From positions 1 to 38,995 of the forward strand of contig JAIUMH010000010.1 of assembly GCA_022565635.1 (NCBI GenBank): a stretch of DNA of 38,995 bases, read 5' to 3'. Made by a program: the position numbers and the translations under genes. Source of the stretch: Flavobacteriaceae bacterium. Lineage in GTDB: Bacteria > Bacteroidota > Bacteroidia > Flavobacteriales > Flavobacteriaceae. Shown piece by piece: positions 7,904 through 17,100 of the stretch. The stretch's first letter is position 1, and each line of letters opens with the position of its first letter. The notes beneath the pieces are model-generated. The model was not told where the DNA came from and did not search any database. It saw only the letters and a list, made by a program, of their open reading frames with translations.

Positions 7904-8155
7904 ATGGCAAATCACAAGTCAGCATTAAAAAGAATTAGAAGTAACGAAACCAAAAGGCTTCGTAACAAGTACCAACACAAAACTACAAGAAATGCAATTA
8001 AGAAGTTAAAGTCTATTGCTTCTAAAGAAGAAGCTTCAGCTGAGCTTCCAAAAGTTGTTTCTATGGTTGACAAGTTGGCTAAAAGAAATATAATCCATAG
8101 CAATAAAGCTGCTAATTTGAAATCTCAGTTAGCTAAGCACGTAGCTGCACTTTAA
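7904..8155 (+). CDS. rpsT: 30S ribosomal protein S20
   Basis: An 83-residue, highly basic, all-helical protein starting [21 protein letters not shown], the diagnostic S20 N-terminus; S20 binds 16S rRNA early in 30S assembly. The length is normal for Bacteroidota. It is 18 bases downstream of tRNA-Glu with no promoter in between, and is followed by a strong intrinsic terminator at 8176-8206. No separate leader for feedback control is seen. Confidence 0.97.
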   Translation: MANHKSALKRIRSNETKRLRNKYQHKTTRNAIKKLKSIASKEEASAELPKVVSMVDKLAKRNIIHSNKAANLKSQLAKHVAAL

Positions 8156-8175
8156 TTGTTGTAGATTTATCATAT

Positions 8176-8206
8176 ATCCGCTTGGATAATTTCCAAGCGG
8201 ATTTTT
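8176..8206 (+). terminator. Intrinsic terminator of rpsT
   Basis: A perfect 11-bp stem (atccgcttgga / tccaagcggat, 8176-8186 and 8192-8202) with a five-base loop is followed by T residues. It lies 20 bases past the rpsT stop. Confidence 0.92.
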
Positions 8207-8231
8207 ATTGCTACAAATTAATCTTAGTAGA

Positions 8232-8239
8232 TAAGTTTG
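8232..8239 (+). promoter_or_regulatory. Orphan -7 box after rpsT
   Basis: TAAGTTTG matches TAnnTTTG, with TTG at 8208-8210 21 bases upstream. No ORF follows before the next terminator (8273-8300). It may drive a short RNA of about 55 bases (see next entry) or be fortuitous. Confidence 0.4.
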
Positions 8240-8245
8240 TGTTTC

Positions 8246-8300
8246 ATAGTTAAAGTTTTTTGGTTAATATTTAAAAAGCTACCTTCGGGTGGCTTTTTTT
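8246..8300 (+). ncRNA. Possible ~55-base small RNA ending in a UUCG hairpin
   Basis: The stretch between the orphan -7 box and a strong terminator contains no ORF. The terminator stem aaaaagctacc / ggtggcttttt (8273-8283, 8288-8298) has one G-U pair and a cUUCGg tetraloop, then T residues. The 5' part is U-rich and unstructured by eye. Existence as a transcript is inferred only from the promoter-like and terminator elements. Confidence 0.35.
8273..8300 (+). terminator. Intrinsic terminator with UUCG tetraloop
   Basis: An eleven-pair stem closed by a C-UUCG-G loop and followed by a T run. It is a second terminator about 100 bases beyond the one for rpsT, with no coding sequence between them. 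It may serve as a fail-safe for rpsT or end the putative small RNA. Confidence 0.85.
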
Positions 8301-8864
8301 ATTTGTTGTATCATATACTAATATTTAAAGTTCATTCTACCTGTGCACATTAGCACCGCAAAGTTAAATAAACATACCACAATGAGGACAAAAATAAGAT
8401 AGAGTAGTTACGCACCCTACAAATGGCTATGTTAGAAGTTGGTGATGTATAAATTTACACTATTTATTCCTATCGGAGTTCTCTTAAATTCTACTTGCTT
8501 ATAGAAATTGTAGCAATGCATTTGAAATCAAATGAAAAACAACTTATACCAATACCTTATCAACCTTACACAAAAGAAAATATTTTACTATCGAGTTTAA
8601 AATGTTCGGGCTTCAATAACTGAAACTGAATCTATATCTTTATTACTATAAAAGTTTTCAATTTAGGCAAGCTATAGAGTCAATCAGATAAATTTGTTAG
8701 AATTATGATAGGGTTGACTTGAAAACTAAGCAGAACATAGCATTTAAGTCCAAGAGAAACACCTGGACAGTGATTAATAATGATACTTATCCAACTAAAG
8801 GTTTTCAAGAGGTATATCGGCTCAAAACTTTAAACTTGTGGGTAATAAACATAAATAACAAACA
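8301..8864. other. Intergenic stretch without a convincing gene
   Basis: About 560 bases in which I find no ORF with a recognisable start, codon pattern or family, no RNA gene, and no inverted repeats typical of an insertion sequence. A 66-codon TTG-start ORF at 8719-8919 runs into the terminator below and is not credible. The base composition is more mixed than in the surrounding spacers, so decayed coding sequence is possible but cannot be shown. Confidence 0.6.
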
Positions 8865-8896
8865 AAAAAACCTTACAATGATTTGTAAGGTTTTTT
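8865..8896 (-). terminator. Bidirectional terminator of the T9SS operon
   Basis: The stem aaaaaaccttaca / tgtaaggtttttt (13 pairs plus one) has a short loop, with T runs on both strands. It lies 23 bases past the stop of the PorE-like gene, so it ends the four-gene minus-strand operon. Confidence 0.9.
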
Positions 8897-8919
8897 CAAA
8901 AATTAAAACAACTAATTGA

Positions 8920-10857
8920 TTAATCTTCTTCTGGAGTAACAATTAAAGTTTCAACTCCTTCTTTTTCTTCAATTATTGTAAACTCAGATCTTCTGTTCTC
9001 TCTGTGTTGAGCTTCAGTACATCCTTGAGCACAATCATTAATAGGTTCAGTTTCACCTTTTCCTTCATACTCTAATCTAGATTCATCAACGCCTTTAGAA
9101 ACTAAATACTCAACGGTGCTCTTAGCACGTCTTTCTGATAAACCTAAGTTATAAGAAGCAGGACCTCTTCTATCTGTGTGTGATGTAACAAGAATTCTTA
9201 TATCATCATATTTCTGAAGTGTTTCAGCTAAACGGTCAAGTTCTAAAGCAGCTGAAGCTTTGATTTCAGATTTATCAAATTCAAAGAATACTTGGTCTAA
9301 AACAATTTTTCTTTCAGCAATTAAAGGCTCTATCATATCAAGTGCTAAATCAACAGGCATACTTTCACCTGCTGCTCGTATTTCAACAGAAACACTTTCA
9401 TACCCCTCTTTATTTCCTTGTACATCGTATTCTTGGTTACTTATAACAAGTAATTCAACTAAACCAGCTTCATTGGTGTTACCTCTAGAAATTTCGGTTT
9501 CGTCTTTATCATACACAATCACTTGAGTATTAGCTAAAGGCTTGTTTGTTGCCGCGTCAACAGCAGTAATCATCAATAAAGTTTCGTCAAGTGGTTGCAA
9601 CAAATCAACTTGATAAATATTATCAACTGTAGAAAGTCCACCTCTATTAGAAGATACATATCCAGATTCTTTTCCTTTGTAATAAGCAAAAGCAAAGTCG
9701 TCTGAAGAAGTATTCACTGGGGCGCCTACATTTGTAGGATAGGTAAACTTACCATTGATTTCAGAAGCGTAAAACACGTCTAAACCACCTAGACCTAAAT
9801 GACCATCACTAGAAAAGAATAAACGTTTATCTTCATCCATAAACGGGAAACTTTCTCTTCCAGGAGTATTAATTTGGTCTCCTAAGTTCTTAGGCTCACC
9901 AAAATTGCCGTCAGCATCAATAGCTACTTGATAAATATCAGAATTTCCAAATCCACCAGGCATATCACTTGAAAAATAAAGCGTACTTCCGTCAGGGCTA
10001 AGGGCTGGGTGACTGTAAGAATATTCAGAATCGGTAAATGATAAAGGCTGTACATCTTTCCACTGTCCATTAACAAGTGTAGCTTTATACAATCTCAATC
10101 TACCTATTCCGTCCTCATCAGCTTCATATTTATTTCCATCTCCCATATTGGTTCTTGTAAAATAAATTGTTTTACCATCTTGAGTAATAGCAATAGTTCC
10201 TTCATTGAAATTAGAATTCACATCACCAGGAATTTCATCTTCATTTTTCCATGTACCGGCCACATTTTCTGCAACAAATATGTTTAAAACAGGTTGATCA
10301 TTCCAACCATAAGTTCTACCTGATTTATTTCTAGCCGAAACAAAATAAAACATATCATTATGTTCGTAACCGCCAAAATCTGAATATTCACCAGAATTCA
10401 CTTCCATCTCAGAAATACTAAAGTTTGGTTCTTTGGCTTTTAATTCAGCATAGTAATTCGGGTTTTTCAAAAAGAATTTAGCGCGCTTATCATCTGGAGC
10501 AAGCTTTGCAAATTCATGCATATTCTCATTAGACTCATCAATTTTACCATTCACTTTTAAGGCAGAAGCAAATCTAAAGTAATCTTCAGCTTCAATCCCT
10601 TCATTTTTTCTAATGAATAGTTTATAGAAACGCTCAGCTTCTTTCATATTGAAAAGGTTGTAATTGGCTTCAGCCGCTCTTCGATAAACATAAGCATTAC
10701 CTTTTCCTTTTTTAATTAGTTTTTCGTATTGCTTTGCAGCATCCACAAACTCTAATCGATCAAAATGCTTATCTGCCTTTTTAGTATCGTTATTTTGTGC
10801 TGTTAAAACAGACAATCCAATAAAGAATACAAAGGCTATATTTAAAATATTTTTCAT
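8920..10857 (-). CDS. PorE-like periplasmic protein: TPR, PD40 propeller, OmpA domain
   Basis: This 645-residue protein has the layout of PorE of the type IX secretion system. It has a signal peptide (to about residue 20, LTAQ). TPR-like helices follow (about 25-125), then PD40/WD40-like blades (about 155-415; for example LSPDGSTLYFSSDMPGGFGNSD). A carboxypeptidase-regulatory-like beta domain (about 425-510) precedes an OmpA C-terminal domain (about 520-630). The OmpA part shows SHTD562RRGPASYN and LSERRAKS, the residues that grip peptidoglycan, and a C609/C613 pair within it, common in Bacteroidota. It should tether the trans-envelope complex to the cell wall. It follows the PorP/SprF gene by 27 bases and is the last gene of the operon. 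Paralogues exist in flavobacteria, so it may be dedicated to the two adhesin-like proteins upstream. Confidence 0.9.
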   Translation of the reverse strand: MKNILNIAFVFFIGLSVLTAQNNDTKKADKHFDRLEFVDAAKQYEKLIKKGKGNAYVYRRAAEANYNLFNMKEAERFYKLFIRKNEGIEAEDYFRFASALKVNGKIDESNENMHEFAKLAPDDKRAKFFLKNPNYYAELKAKEPNFSISEMEVNSGEYSDFGGYEHNDMFYFVSARNKSGRTYGWNDQPVLNIFVAENVAGTWKNEDEIPGDVNSNFNEGTIAITQDGKTIYFTRTNMGDGNKYEADEDGIGRLRLYKATLVNGQWKDVQPLSFTDSEYSYSHPALSPDGSTLYFSSDMPGGFGNSDIYQVAIDADGNFGEPKNLGDQINTPGRESFPFMDEDKRLFFSSDGHLGLGGLDVFYASEINGKFTYPTNVGAPVNTSSDDFAFAYYKGKESGYVSSNRGGLSTVDNIYQVDLLQPLDETLLMITAVDAATNKPLANTQVIVYDKDETEISRGNTNEAGLVELLVISNQEYDVQGNKEGYESVSVEIRAAGESMPVDLALDMIEPLIAERKIVLDQVFFEFDKSEIKASAALELDRLAETLQKYDDIRILVTSHTDRRGPASYNLGLSERRAKSTVEYLVSKGVDESRLEYEGKGETEPINDCAQGCTEAQHRENRRSEFTIIEEKEGVETLIVTPEED

Positions 10858-10884
10858 AGTTCTTAACTTATATAATTTATGTGA

Positions 10885-11805
10885 TTAGAAGTATCTTGGT
10901 GATAAATAGGTTTTCTTCTTAAAGAAGATGTCAAAAATCATAAAGACTTCATATGAAGGCCTGTTTAAATCGCTGGTTGTTGCATCATAAGCAAAACCAA
11001 TATGCCACCATGGCGTTGGCTTAACCCCTGCCAAGAAGCTAAATGCATCATCAACACGGTAAGAAGCTCCTAACTCAAAGCGATCCATAAAAAGGAAGTT
11101 TAAGTTAGCATCCCAAGAAAACTGGTCATTATTACCAACTTCAGAAAAAACTGATCTAGCAAACACAGATGGCTTAATTTTTAAGTTATCTGTTGCTTCC
11201 CAAACATATCCTGCAGTACCAAAGAAATGTCTTGCTTGGTTACCCCATTCAATTCCTTGTTCTGTAAAGTGTCTTGATTCTAAGAAGTTAGGCACCGATA
11301 ATCCAACATAAAAGTTGTTGTTGTAAAGAAAGAAACCAGCTCCAAAAATTCCGTGCGTCTCACTAATATTATTAGCAAATGCAGGGTCATTAGGATTTTG
11401 AAGTCCAACACCAGCAAGTCCAATATCATTAAAAGTTGCTCCAACTTTCACCCCAAAAGCTAATTTCCAATCATTTTGAAAATCAATTGTATAGGAGATA
11501 TCTGCCATTAAATCTGTTAAATCTGTAGGGCCAATTCTATCATTAATTGCTGATAGTCCTATACCTACATTTCCACCAATAGGGGTGTGTGCATGAAAGG
11601 TACCCGTAGTAGGAGCTCCATCAATTCCTTGCCATTGTTCTCTGTACAACATTCCCACACTCAGGCTCTCTTTAGAACCTGCATAAGCTGGGTTGATCAC
11701 ATTCATGTTGTACATGTATTGCGTGTACTGTGGATTTTGCTGGGCTTCAGCATGATAACTATATAAAAGCCCAATCACACAAAATAATACATAAATCTTT
11801 TTCAT
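10885..11805 (-). CDS. PorP/SprF family type IX secretion membrane protein
   Basis: A 306-residue outer membrane beta-barrel protein. The mature N-terminus after the signal peptide (cleaved near AEAQQ) reads NPQYTQYMYNMNVINPAYAGS, the hallmark of the PorP/SprF family, followed by REQWQGIDGAPTT. SprF-type proteins are needed to secrete or anchor particular large cell-surface proteins carrying CHU_C (type B) tails, such as SprB. Here two such proteins are encoded immediately upstream and a PorE-like protein downstream, so this is most likely their dedicated partner. Length and conserved start are normal. Spacing is 28 bases from the upstream gene and 27 to the downstream one. Confidence 0.95.
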   Translation of the reverse strand: MKKIYVLFCVIGLLYSYHAEAQQNPQYTQYMYNMNVINPAYAGSKESLSVGMLYREQWQGIDGAPTTGTFHAHTPIGGNVGIGLSAINDRIGPTDLTDLMADISYTIDFQNDWKLAFGVKVGATFNDIGLAGVGLQNPNDPAFANNISETHGIFGAGFFLYNNNFYVGLSVPNFLESRHFTEQGIEWGNQARHFFGTAGYVWEATDNLKIKPSVFARSVFSEVGNNDQFSWDANLNFLFMDRFELGASYRVDDAFSFLAGVKPTPWWHIGFAYDATTSDLNRPSYEVFMIFDIFFKKKTYLSPRYF

Positions 11806-11833
11806 CTTGAAATATTAATTTATTAGTTGTTGA

Positions 11834-14170
11834 TTATTGTTCTCTATTAATGTAAAGCCATCCTTTTTCAGAACGACTAAAACTATCGTTTGATTCTCTC
11901 AGTTTAATTACGTAGAAATAAGTTCCTGTAACCAAATTACTACCCCCTTGATCTTGTCCAAAAAACTCGTTGGTATAGTTGGACGCTTCATAGACTTTTC
12001 TACCGTAGCGATTGAAAATTTCTAGTTTTTCAACACCAAGTGTTTCGTTTAAGAAAGTAAGATCAAATGAATCGTTAATGCCATCGCCATTAGGTGAAAT
12101 ACCCTCTGGAATAACACAGCTTTCAATAATTGGTCCTTCTCCCTCATCTTGTCTAGTAAAGGCAAAAGTGAAGAACTCTGTTATTTCACATTCATCAATG
12201 GTAACGGTAACACTGTATTCACCTTCTAAAGACTCAGCCTGGTTGATATTATTCCAAGTAAGTGTAAGATTAGATGAATTTTGAGTAGAGCCATCTGGTA
12301 AATTCCATGAAATATTAGTATCTGAATCGTTGATATCATAGCCACTCATGAATGTAGTTTCAAATTCATCGTAACAAACATTTCTATCCAATACAGTAAC
12401 ATTATGACCTTCAGACAAAACAACTTGGTAATTCTGGACTTCTTGACATCCATTCACGGTAACAGTTAATTCATATTCACCAGATTCAGATACCTCTAGA
12501 TTTTGAGTAGTATCACCCGTATTCCATTCAAAAGTAACGTCAGCATTTTCTTCTGAAGGTATCAAAAATTCAATTTCAGGTTCAATAACAAAAGAGCTCA
12601 ATCCATCTTCTGAAATACAACCTACCAAGGCTTCTGTTTGTCCTACAAAGTTGAATTCAACAAAATCAACTTCTACCGTGTAGGTATCAAAACAGTTAGC
12701 AAACTCAACTTCTACATCATAAATTCCAGGTTCATCTGGAGTTAAAGTAAAATTAGTTTCACCTTCAAGGGCTTCACCATTAAAAAACCACTGGTAAGAC
12801 AACTCTGGAATAGTGATGTCAAAATCTTCAATATCTAAGTCTGGATTTTCAATAATGTCATCTATAATTCCCTCGGCGTCAGCAATGGCATCATCCAAAT
12901 CTTGTTGGTTATTAGGTGTTGCATCAAGGGTGACACTTTCACCAGGACAGATTAATTCTGTAGTTGGCAAATCAACATCTGGTCTTGGGAAGAAATCAAC
13001 AAAAACCTGACCAGAATTGAAACAAACTGGCGGATTATTAACAGGATCAATAGGATCTAGTACAAAAACAAACAAGGTATAAAGACCCGTTTCATCGACT
13101 TCTAGCGATGGGCCATCAGCGCCTTCAATTTCTTCACCATTGATTGTCCAAGCATAATTTAAAATACCTGTATCTAGTGGAAAATCACTTTCCAGTAAAA
13201 CTGGGTCTCCGTCACACTCAGTTTCTGGGTTAATAAAAGTTAAATCATCACCTAAATCAATATCACCAATGCTGAAACTTTGGCCTTCTAAGAAAACTGC
13301 TGTAGGTAAAATTGTATCAGAATAATCTGCAACGGCTAGTTTTATTGTATAAATTTCACCCGGTATAACATCTGCTGAAGCAGTTAACGGAATTGTTTGG
13401 CCGTCAAAACTAGTTGCTGGATTATTACCATCATAAAATTGCGATGCAGCAAACACACCTAAATCACCTGCATATTGGCCAGGGAGACAAGTTACGTTAT
13501 GAACATTGGTTATGGTTGCTGGAATATTAGTACCAGGCAAAGTTGCAATATTTAAACCTCCCAAATCTAAAAGAACATCATCATTATTTGGGTTTCCATC
13601 AATATTATAAAAATTAGCTTCTTCGATTCCTGGACCGCTTAGAATAAAAGCGAAAATGTCTGCAAATGTACATGGATATGAAGGAAACGAATACTCTGTA
13701 GAAGCCATAACGTAATTAAATTCTATTGACTGCTGAAAAGGAACAAAATCAAAAGTAATGACGGTAGCGTTATTCGTGTTTGCCGGACCTCCAAGCAAGC
13801 TTAAATCATTATCTCCACCCCATGAGCCACCTGGTAATCCAAAAGGAGGGTTTGGTGGTAATTGATTAATATTAGTGGACGCCATTACAATACCTCTATC
13901 AAAAGGAAAAGCTGTACCTTCTCCATCAAAATATCCAAAACTATCAAATGCAAGTCCAGATTCTCTAGAGTTGTTTGGTGACTCAACGTTGTCAACAACT
14001 TTACATTCTCCTTGAACCAGCACCTGGTCAATTAACTCGAACAAGGTGTATTGGTCATCGTCGGGGTCTCCTGTTGAAACATCAACGGGTTCAAAAACTT
14101 GAATGCCTTGTGCTATTCCCAGATAAGAAAAGCACCACATCAAAACAAAATAAAATAATTTTTTTGTCAT
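11834..14170 (-). CDS. Secreted choice-of-anchor L protein with T9SS type B tail
   Basis: This 778-residue surface protein has a signal peptide (to about residue 20). Residues about 50-300 look like the 'choice-of-anchor L' domain: they contain SGLAFDSFGYFDGEGTAFPF, RGIVMAS, EFNYVMASTEYSFP and ADIFAFILSGPG. Several Ig/PKD-like beta domains follow, rich in Asp/Glu and with repeated 'Y.W' strands (SYQWFFNGE, FEWNTGDTTQNLEVSESG). The end is a gliding-motility-associated C-terminal domain: GISPNGDGINDSFDL, EIFNRYGRKVYE, GTYFYVIKL, then KGWLYINREQ. That domain directs export by type IX secretion and retention with a SprF-like partner. It is the second gene of the operon, 24 bases after the larger protein with which it shares its tail. 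Its ligand is unknown; adhesion is inferred. Confidence 0.92.
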   Translation of the reverse strand: MTKKLFYFVLMWCFSYLGIAQGIQVFEPVDVSTGDPDDDQYTLFELIDQVLVQGECKVVDNVESPNNSRESGLAFDSFGYFDGEGTAFPFDRGIVMASTNINQLPPNPPFGLPGGSWGGDNDLSLLGGPANTNNATVITFDFVPFQQSIEFNYVMASTEYSFPSYPCTFADIFAFILSGPGIEEANFYNIDGNPNNDDVLLDLGGLNIATLPGTNIPATITNVHNVTCLPGQYAGDLGVFAASQFYDGNNPATSFDGQTIPLTASADVIPGEIYTIKLAVADYSDTILPTAVFLEGQSFSIGDIDLGDDLTFINPETECDGDPVLLESDFPLDTGILNYAWTINGEEIEGADGPSLEVDETGLYTLFVFVLDPIDPVNNPPVCFNSGQVFVDFFPRPDVDLPTTELICPGESVTLDATPNNQQDLDDAIADAEGIIDDIIENPDLDIEDFDITIPELSYQWFFNGEALEGETNFTLTPDEPGIYDVEVEFANCFDTYTVEVDFVEFNFVGQTEALVGCISEDGLSSFVIEPEIEFLIPSEENADVTFEWNTGDTTQNLEVSESGEYELTVTVNGCQEVQNYQVVLSEGHNVTVLDRNVCYDEFETTFMSGYDINDSDTNISWNLPDGSTQNSSNLTLTWNNINQAESLEGEYSVTVTIDECEITEFFTFAFTRQDEGEGPIIESCVIPEGISPNGDGINDSFDLTFLNETLGVEKLEIFNRYGRKVYEASNYTNEFFGQDQGGSNLVTGTYFYVIKLRESNDSFSRSEKGWLYINREQ

Positions 14171-14194
14171 AATTAACTAGGGGTTTTAATTTTA

Positions 14195-17100
14195 CTATTG
14201 CTGTCTATTAATATATAACCAACCTTTGTATTCACTACCGTAAACTGGGTCGGTTTGAGTAAATTTAATTACAATGAAATACGTTCCTGTAATTAAGCTA
14301 TTTCCTCCTTGATCTTGACCAACAAAACTGTTTTCATAGTTATTTTGTTGGAACACTTTTTTACCGTATCTATTGAAAATTTCTAATTTAGAAATCCCTG
14401 AACGGTCATTTAAAAACCTTAAATCCAATGAAGGGTTCATTCCTTCTGGTGAAATTCCTTGAGGTATGATACAATTTTCAATTGGATAACGTTCTAATTC
14501 AATTTCAGTTTCACAATCACCAACAACTAAGCGAACACGATCAATATCATTCATTGCACCGGTAACAGATCCAATTTCAAATTCAAAATTAACCCCAGTA
14601 GCAGGTTGTTGTTGTCCGTTTACAAACCAAGCAATGCTGGTTCCTTGTGCTAATTCTTGGTCATCTGCTAAGGCTTGTAATTCAACAGTTTCACCAACAC
14701 AGAACAGATTATCTCCAGAATTTTCAACAAATATACTAAGATCTTGAGTTCCTACAAAGGTGCTGGCAAAACCAACACATTCTTCTGCATCTGAAAAAGC
14801 TTCCACTTCATATAATCCATGCCCGTAAGTAGCTACATCTAAAGTTTCCAGATTTTCTCCTTCCAATATCTCTCCATCTAAAAACCACTGGAACAAGGTT
14901 AATTCTACTTCAGTATTTTCAGGCGTGGCATCTAAAATTACACTTGACAAATCACAATTTACAATTTCTTCTGGAAGAGTGATTACAGGTGACTCATTAA
15001 AGACATATTCTACACTTGCTGAATCAACACAACCATCAATATCAATCGTTACGGTGTAAATATTGGTTTCAGAAACTTCTATGCTTTGAGTTGTTTCACC
15101 AGTACTCCATTCGTAAGAAATTTCACCTTCAAAATCACCTTCAATATTAGCGGTAATGGTTTGTACTTCTTCAACATCACAAAATTCCTGATCACCCCCT
15201 AAGTCGATATCAAATTCAGTAAACTGAACCGTAAAATCAAAAACGCTTAAACATTCTTGCAAACCTGTTCCAAAACCAGATGAATAAGTAGTGATATGAA
15301 GTGCATACTGACCAACTTCATCAATTTCAAAATTAGGGTCTGCAGAAAGCTCATTTCCGTTTTCGTCTAACCAGGAATACTCAATTTCTTGGTAATCATC
15401 TAGATTTATTGGAGTAGCATCAAATATAAGGTTATCTCCTTCACAGAAGTTAATTTCAGAAAGTTCATTAGGGTTAAGCTCAAAGTCGGGACCCATTTCA
15501 ACTTCAGGAGCTAATCTTACATCATAAAATCGTTCTTCTGGACCAATGGCAGGATCAGATAAATGTAGTAATCTATAGACACCAGATTCTTCAACAAATA
15601 AATTAGGCTCATCTTCACCATCTATTAGAACAAAGTCTGCTATTTCATCATCCTCATCAAACAAAACTTCAAACCATGCATATGCATCTGCATCTTCAAT
15701 CCCAGATTCAATCATAAAGCCTTCAGAAGCACAACCATAAAGCACACCAAATACGTCATCACAACTTGTACTTCCACTTTGGTCTTCACCAAGGTTAACT
15801 TGATTAAGCGATATGTAACCTGCTGCTTGATTAAAGTTGGTAATTAAGATAATATAAATTTCGCCAGCTTCGGCATTAGGTATAAACATTTCTTCAATTG
15901 GTGCAGGCAAGAAACTACAATCTACAGTATTAGCTGCCGTAAGGTTATCGCAATTTCCTTCCACCTCATCAAATGGCCCATAAGCAATATAATCTACATC
16001 TAAAAGTTGACCAAGTGGCTCACCATTCTCATCAAAAGCAGTAGATTGTGAGATAAGGAAATCTAAATCCCCACTCTCTTGAACTGTAATATAGAACCAT
16101 GCAGGGTTAGGTTGACTTCCTAAACAACCATAATCAGGTCCGTCTTCAGCGGAAGTTGATTCATTGTAAAAATAAGAGTTTGGAAAAACTAATGGAGTAG
16201 GATTACCTTCGTCATCTATAGGTGCGCAAAATGGTTCTAAATCTTCACACAAACCATTTTCCTCAAAAAACTCAGGAGTAGTAATACATAAGTCAAAATT
16301 TAAATTTTGAGTACCAAACGAATAGACTCTAACATAGTATGTTTCTCCTATAGTTAAATTTTCGGCTACCATTGAGTTTGAGTTACCAAAGTTATTGAAT
16401 TCAGTACTACAGTAAAGTTCATTTAAATCTCCACAATCATTTTCATAAATGGCTGTACCTATTGGAGCGCCAAAAGCTGCATCTGGCAAAATAGTAGTCA
16501 TATGCGTTTCTGCAGTAGCTTCAAATTCATACCAAACATCTTGTGAAATATTGGCATGACAAGAAGAAGGCACTGAAGTTGCAGTTGCTTCAAACAATGT
16601 CCCCTCATTTAACTCAACACAAAGATTTCCTTCATTGACAACAGCAATTTCCGCATCATCACAAGAAGAATTTGCTGGTGGACAAGCATCTTGGGTAAGC
16701 GATTGACTACCTATGATACAGTTTTGATCATCTTCATTTTCAATAGTAATTTGCACATCTGTTCCATTAGGATAAGGCCCAAAAGTTACAACACCTGTTT
16801 CAGTTACATTTTCTGTAAATTCATCTTGGTTATCAGTAATCTCTAAAGAGGTAGCGTCTCCTAAATCAGTAACATTAATATCTACAAAAAATTGATCTAT
16901 ACCACTGCCGCAATCATCTACCACTTCATAAGTTGCCTGTGGATTAATACAAGTTGCACAAGAAACTGAATATTCTATTTCTTCATAATTATTTCCTTGA
17001 CAATTCACGGAACCATCAGAGTTTATTAAAACAGTTAATTCATCTCCAGTAGATTGAAAAGAATTTCCAGAGATATTTCCCCCTTCATTAAACAACACAG

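Noticed and set aside
8719-8919. 66-codon plus-strand ORF
   Set aside because: It has a TTG start and runs through the bidirectional terminator at 8865-8896, with no recognisable domain and no promoter match.
12012-13010. Plus-strand ORFs of 65-90 codons opposite the T9SS proteins
   Set aside because: They lie antisense to clear domains, with Ser/Pro-biased composition, typical of shadows of Glu/Asp-rich genes.
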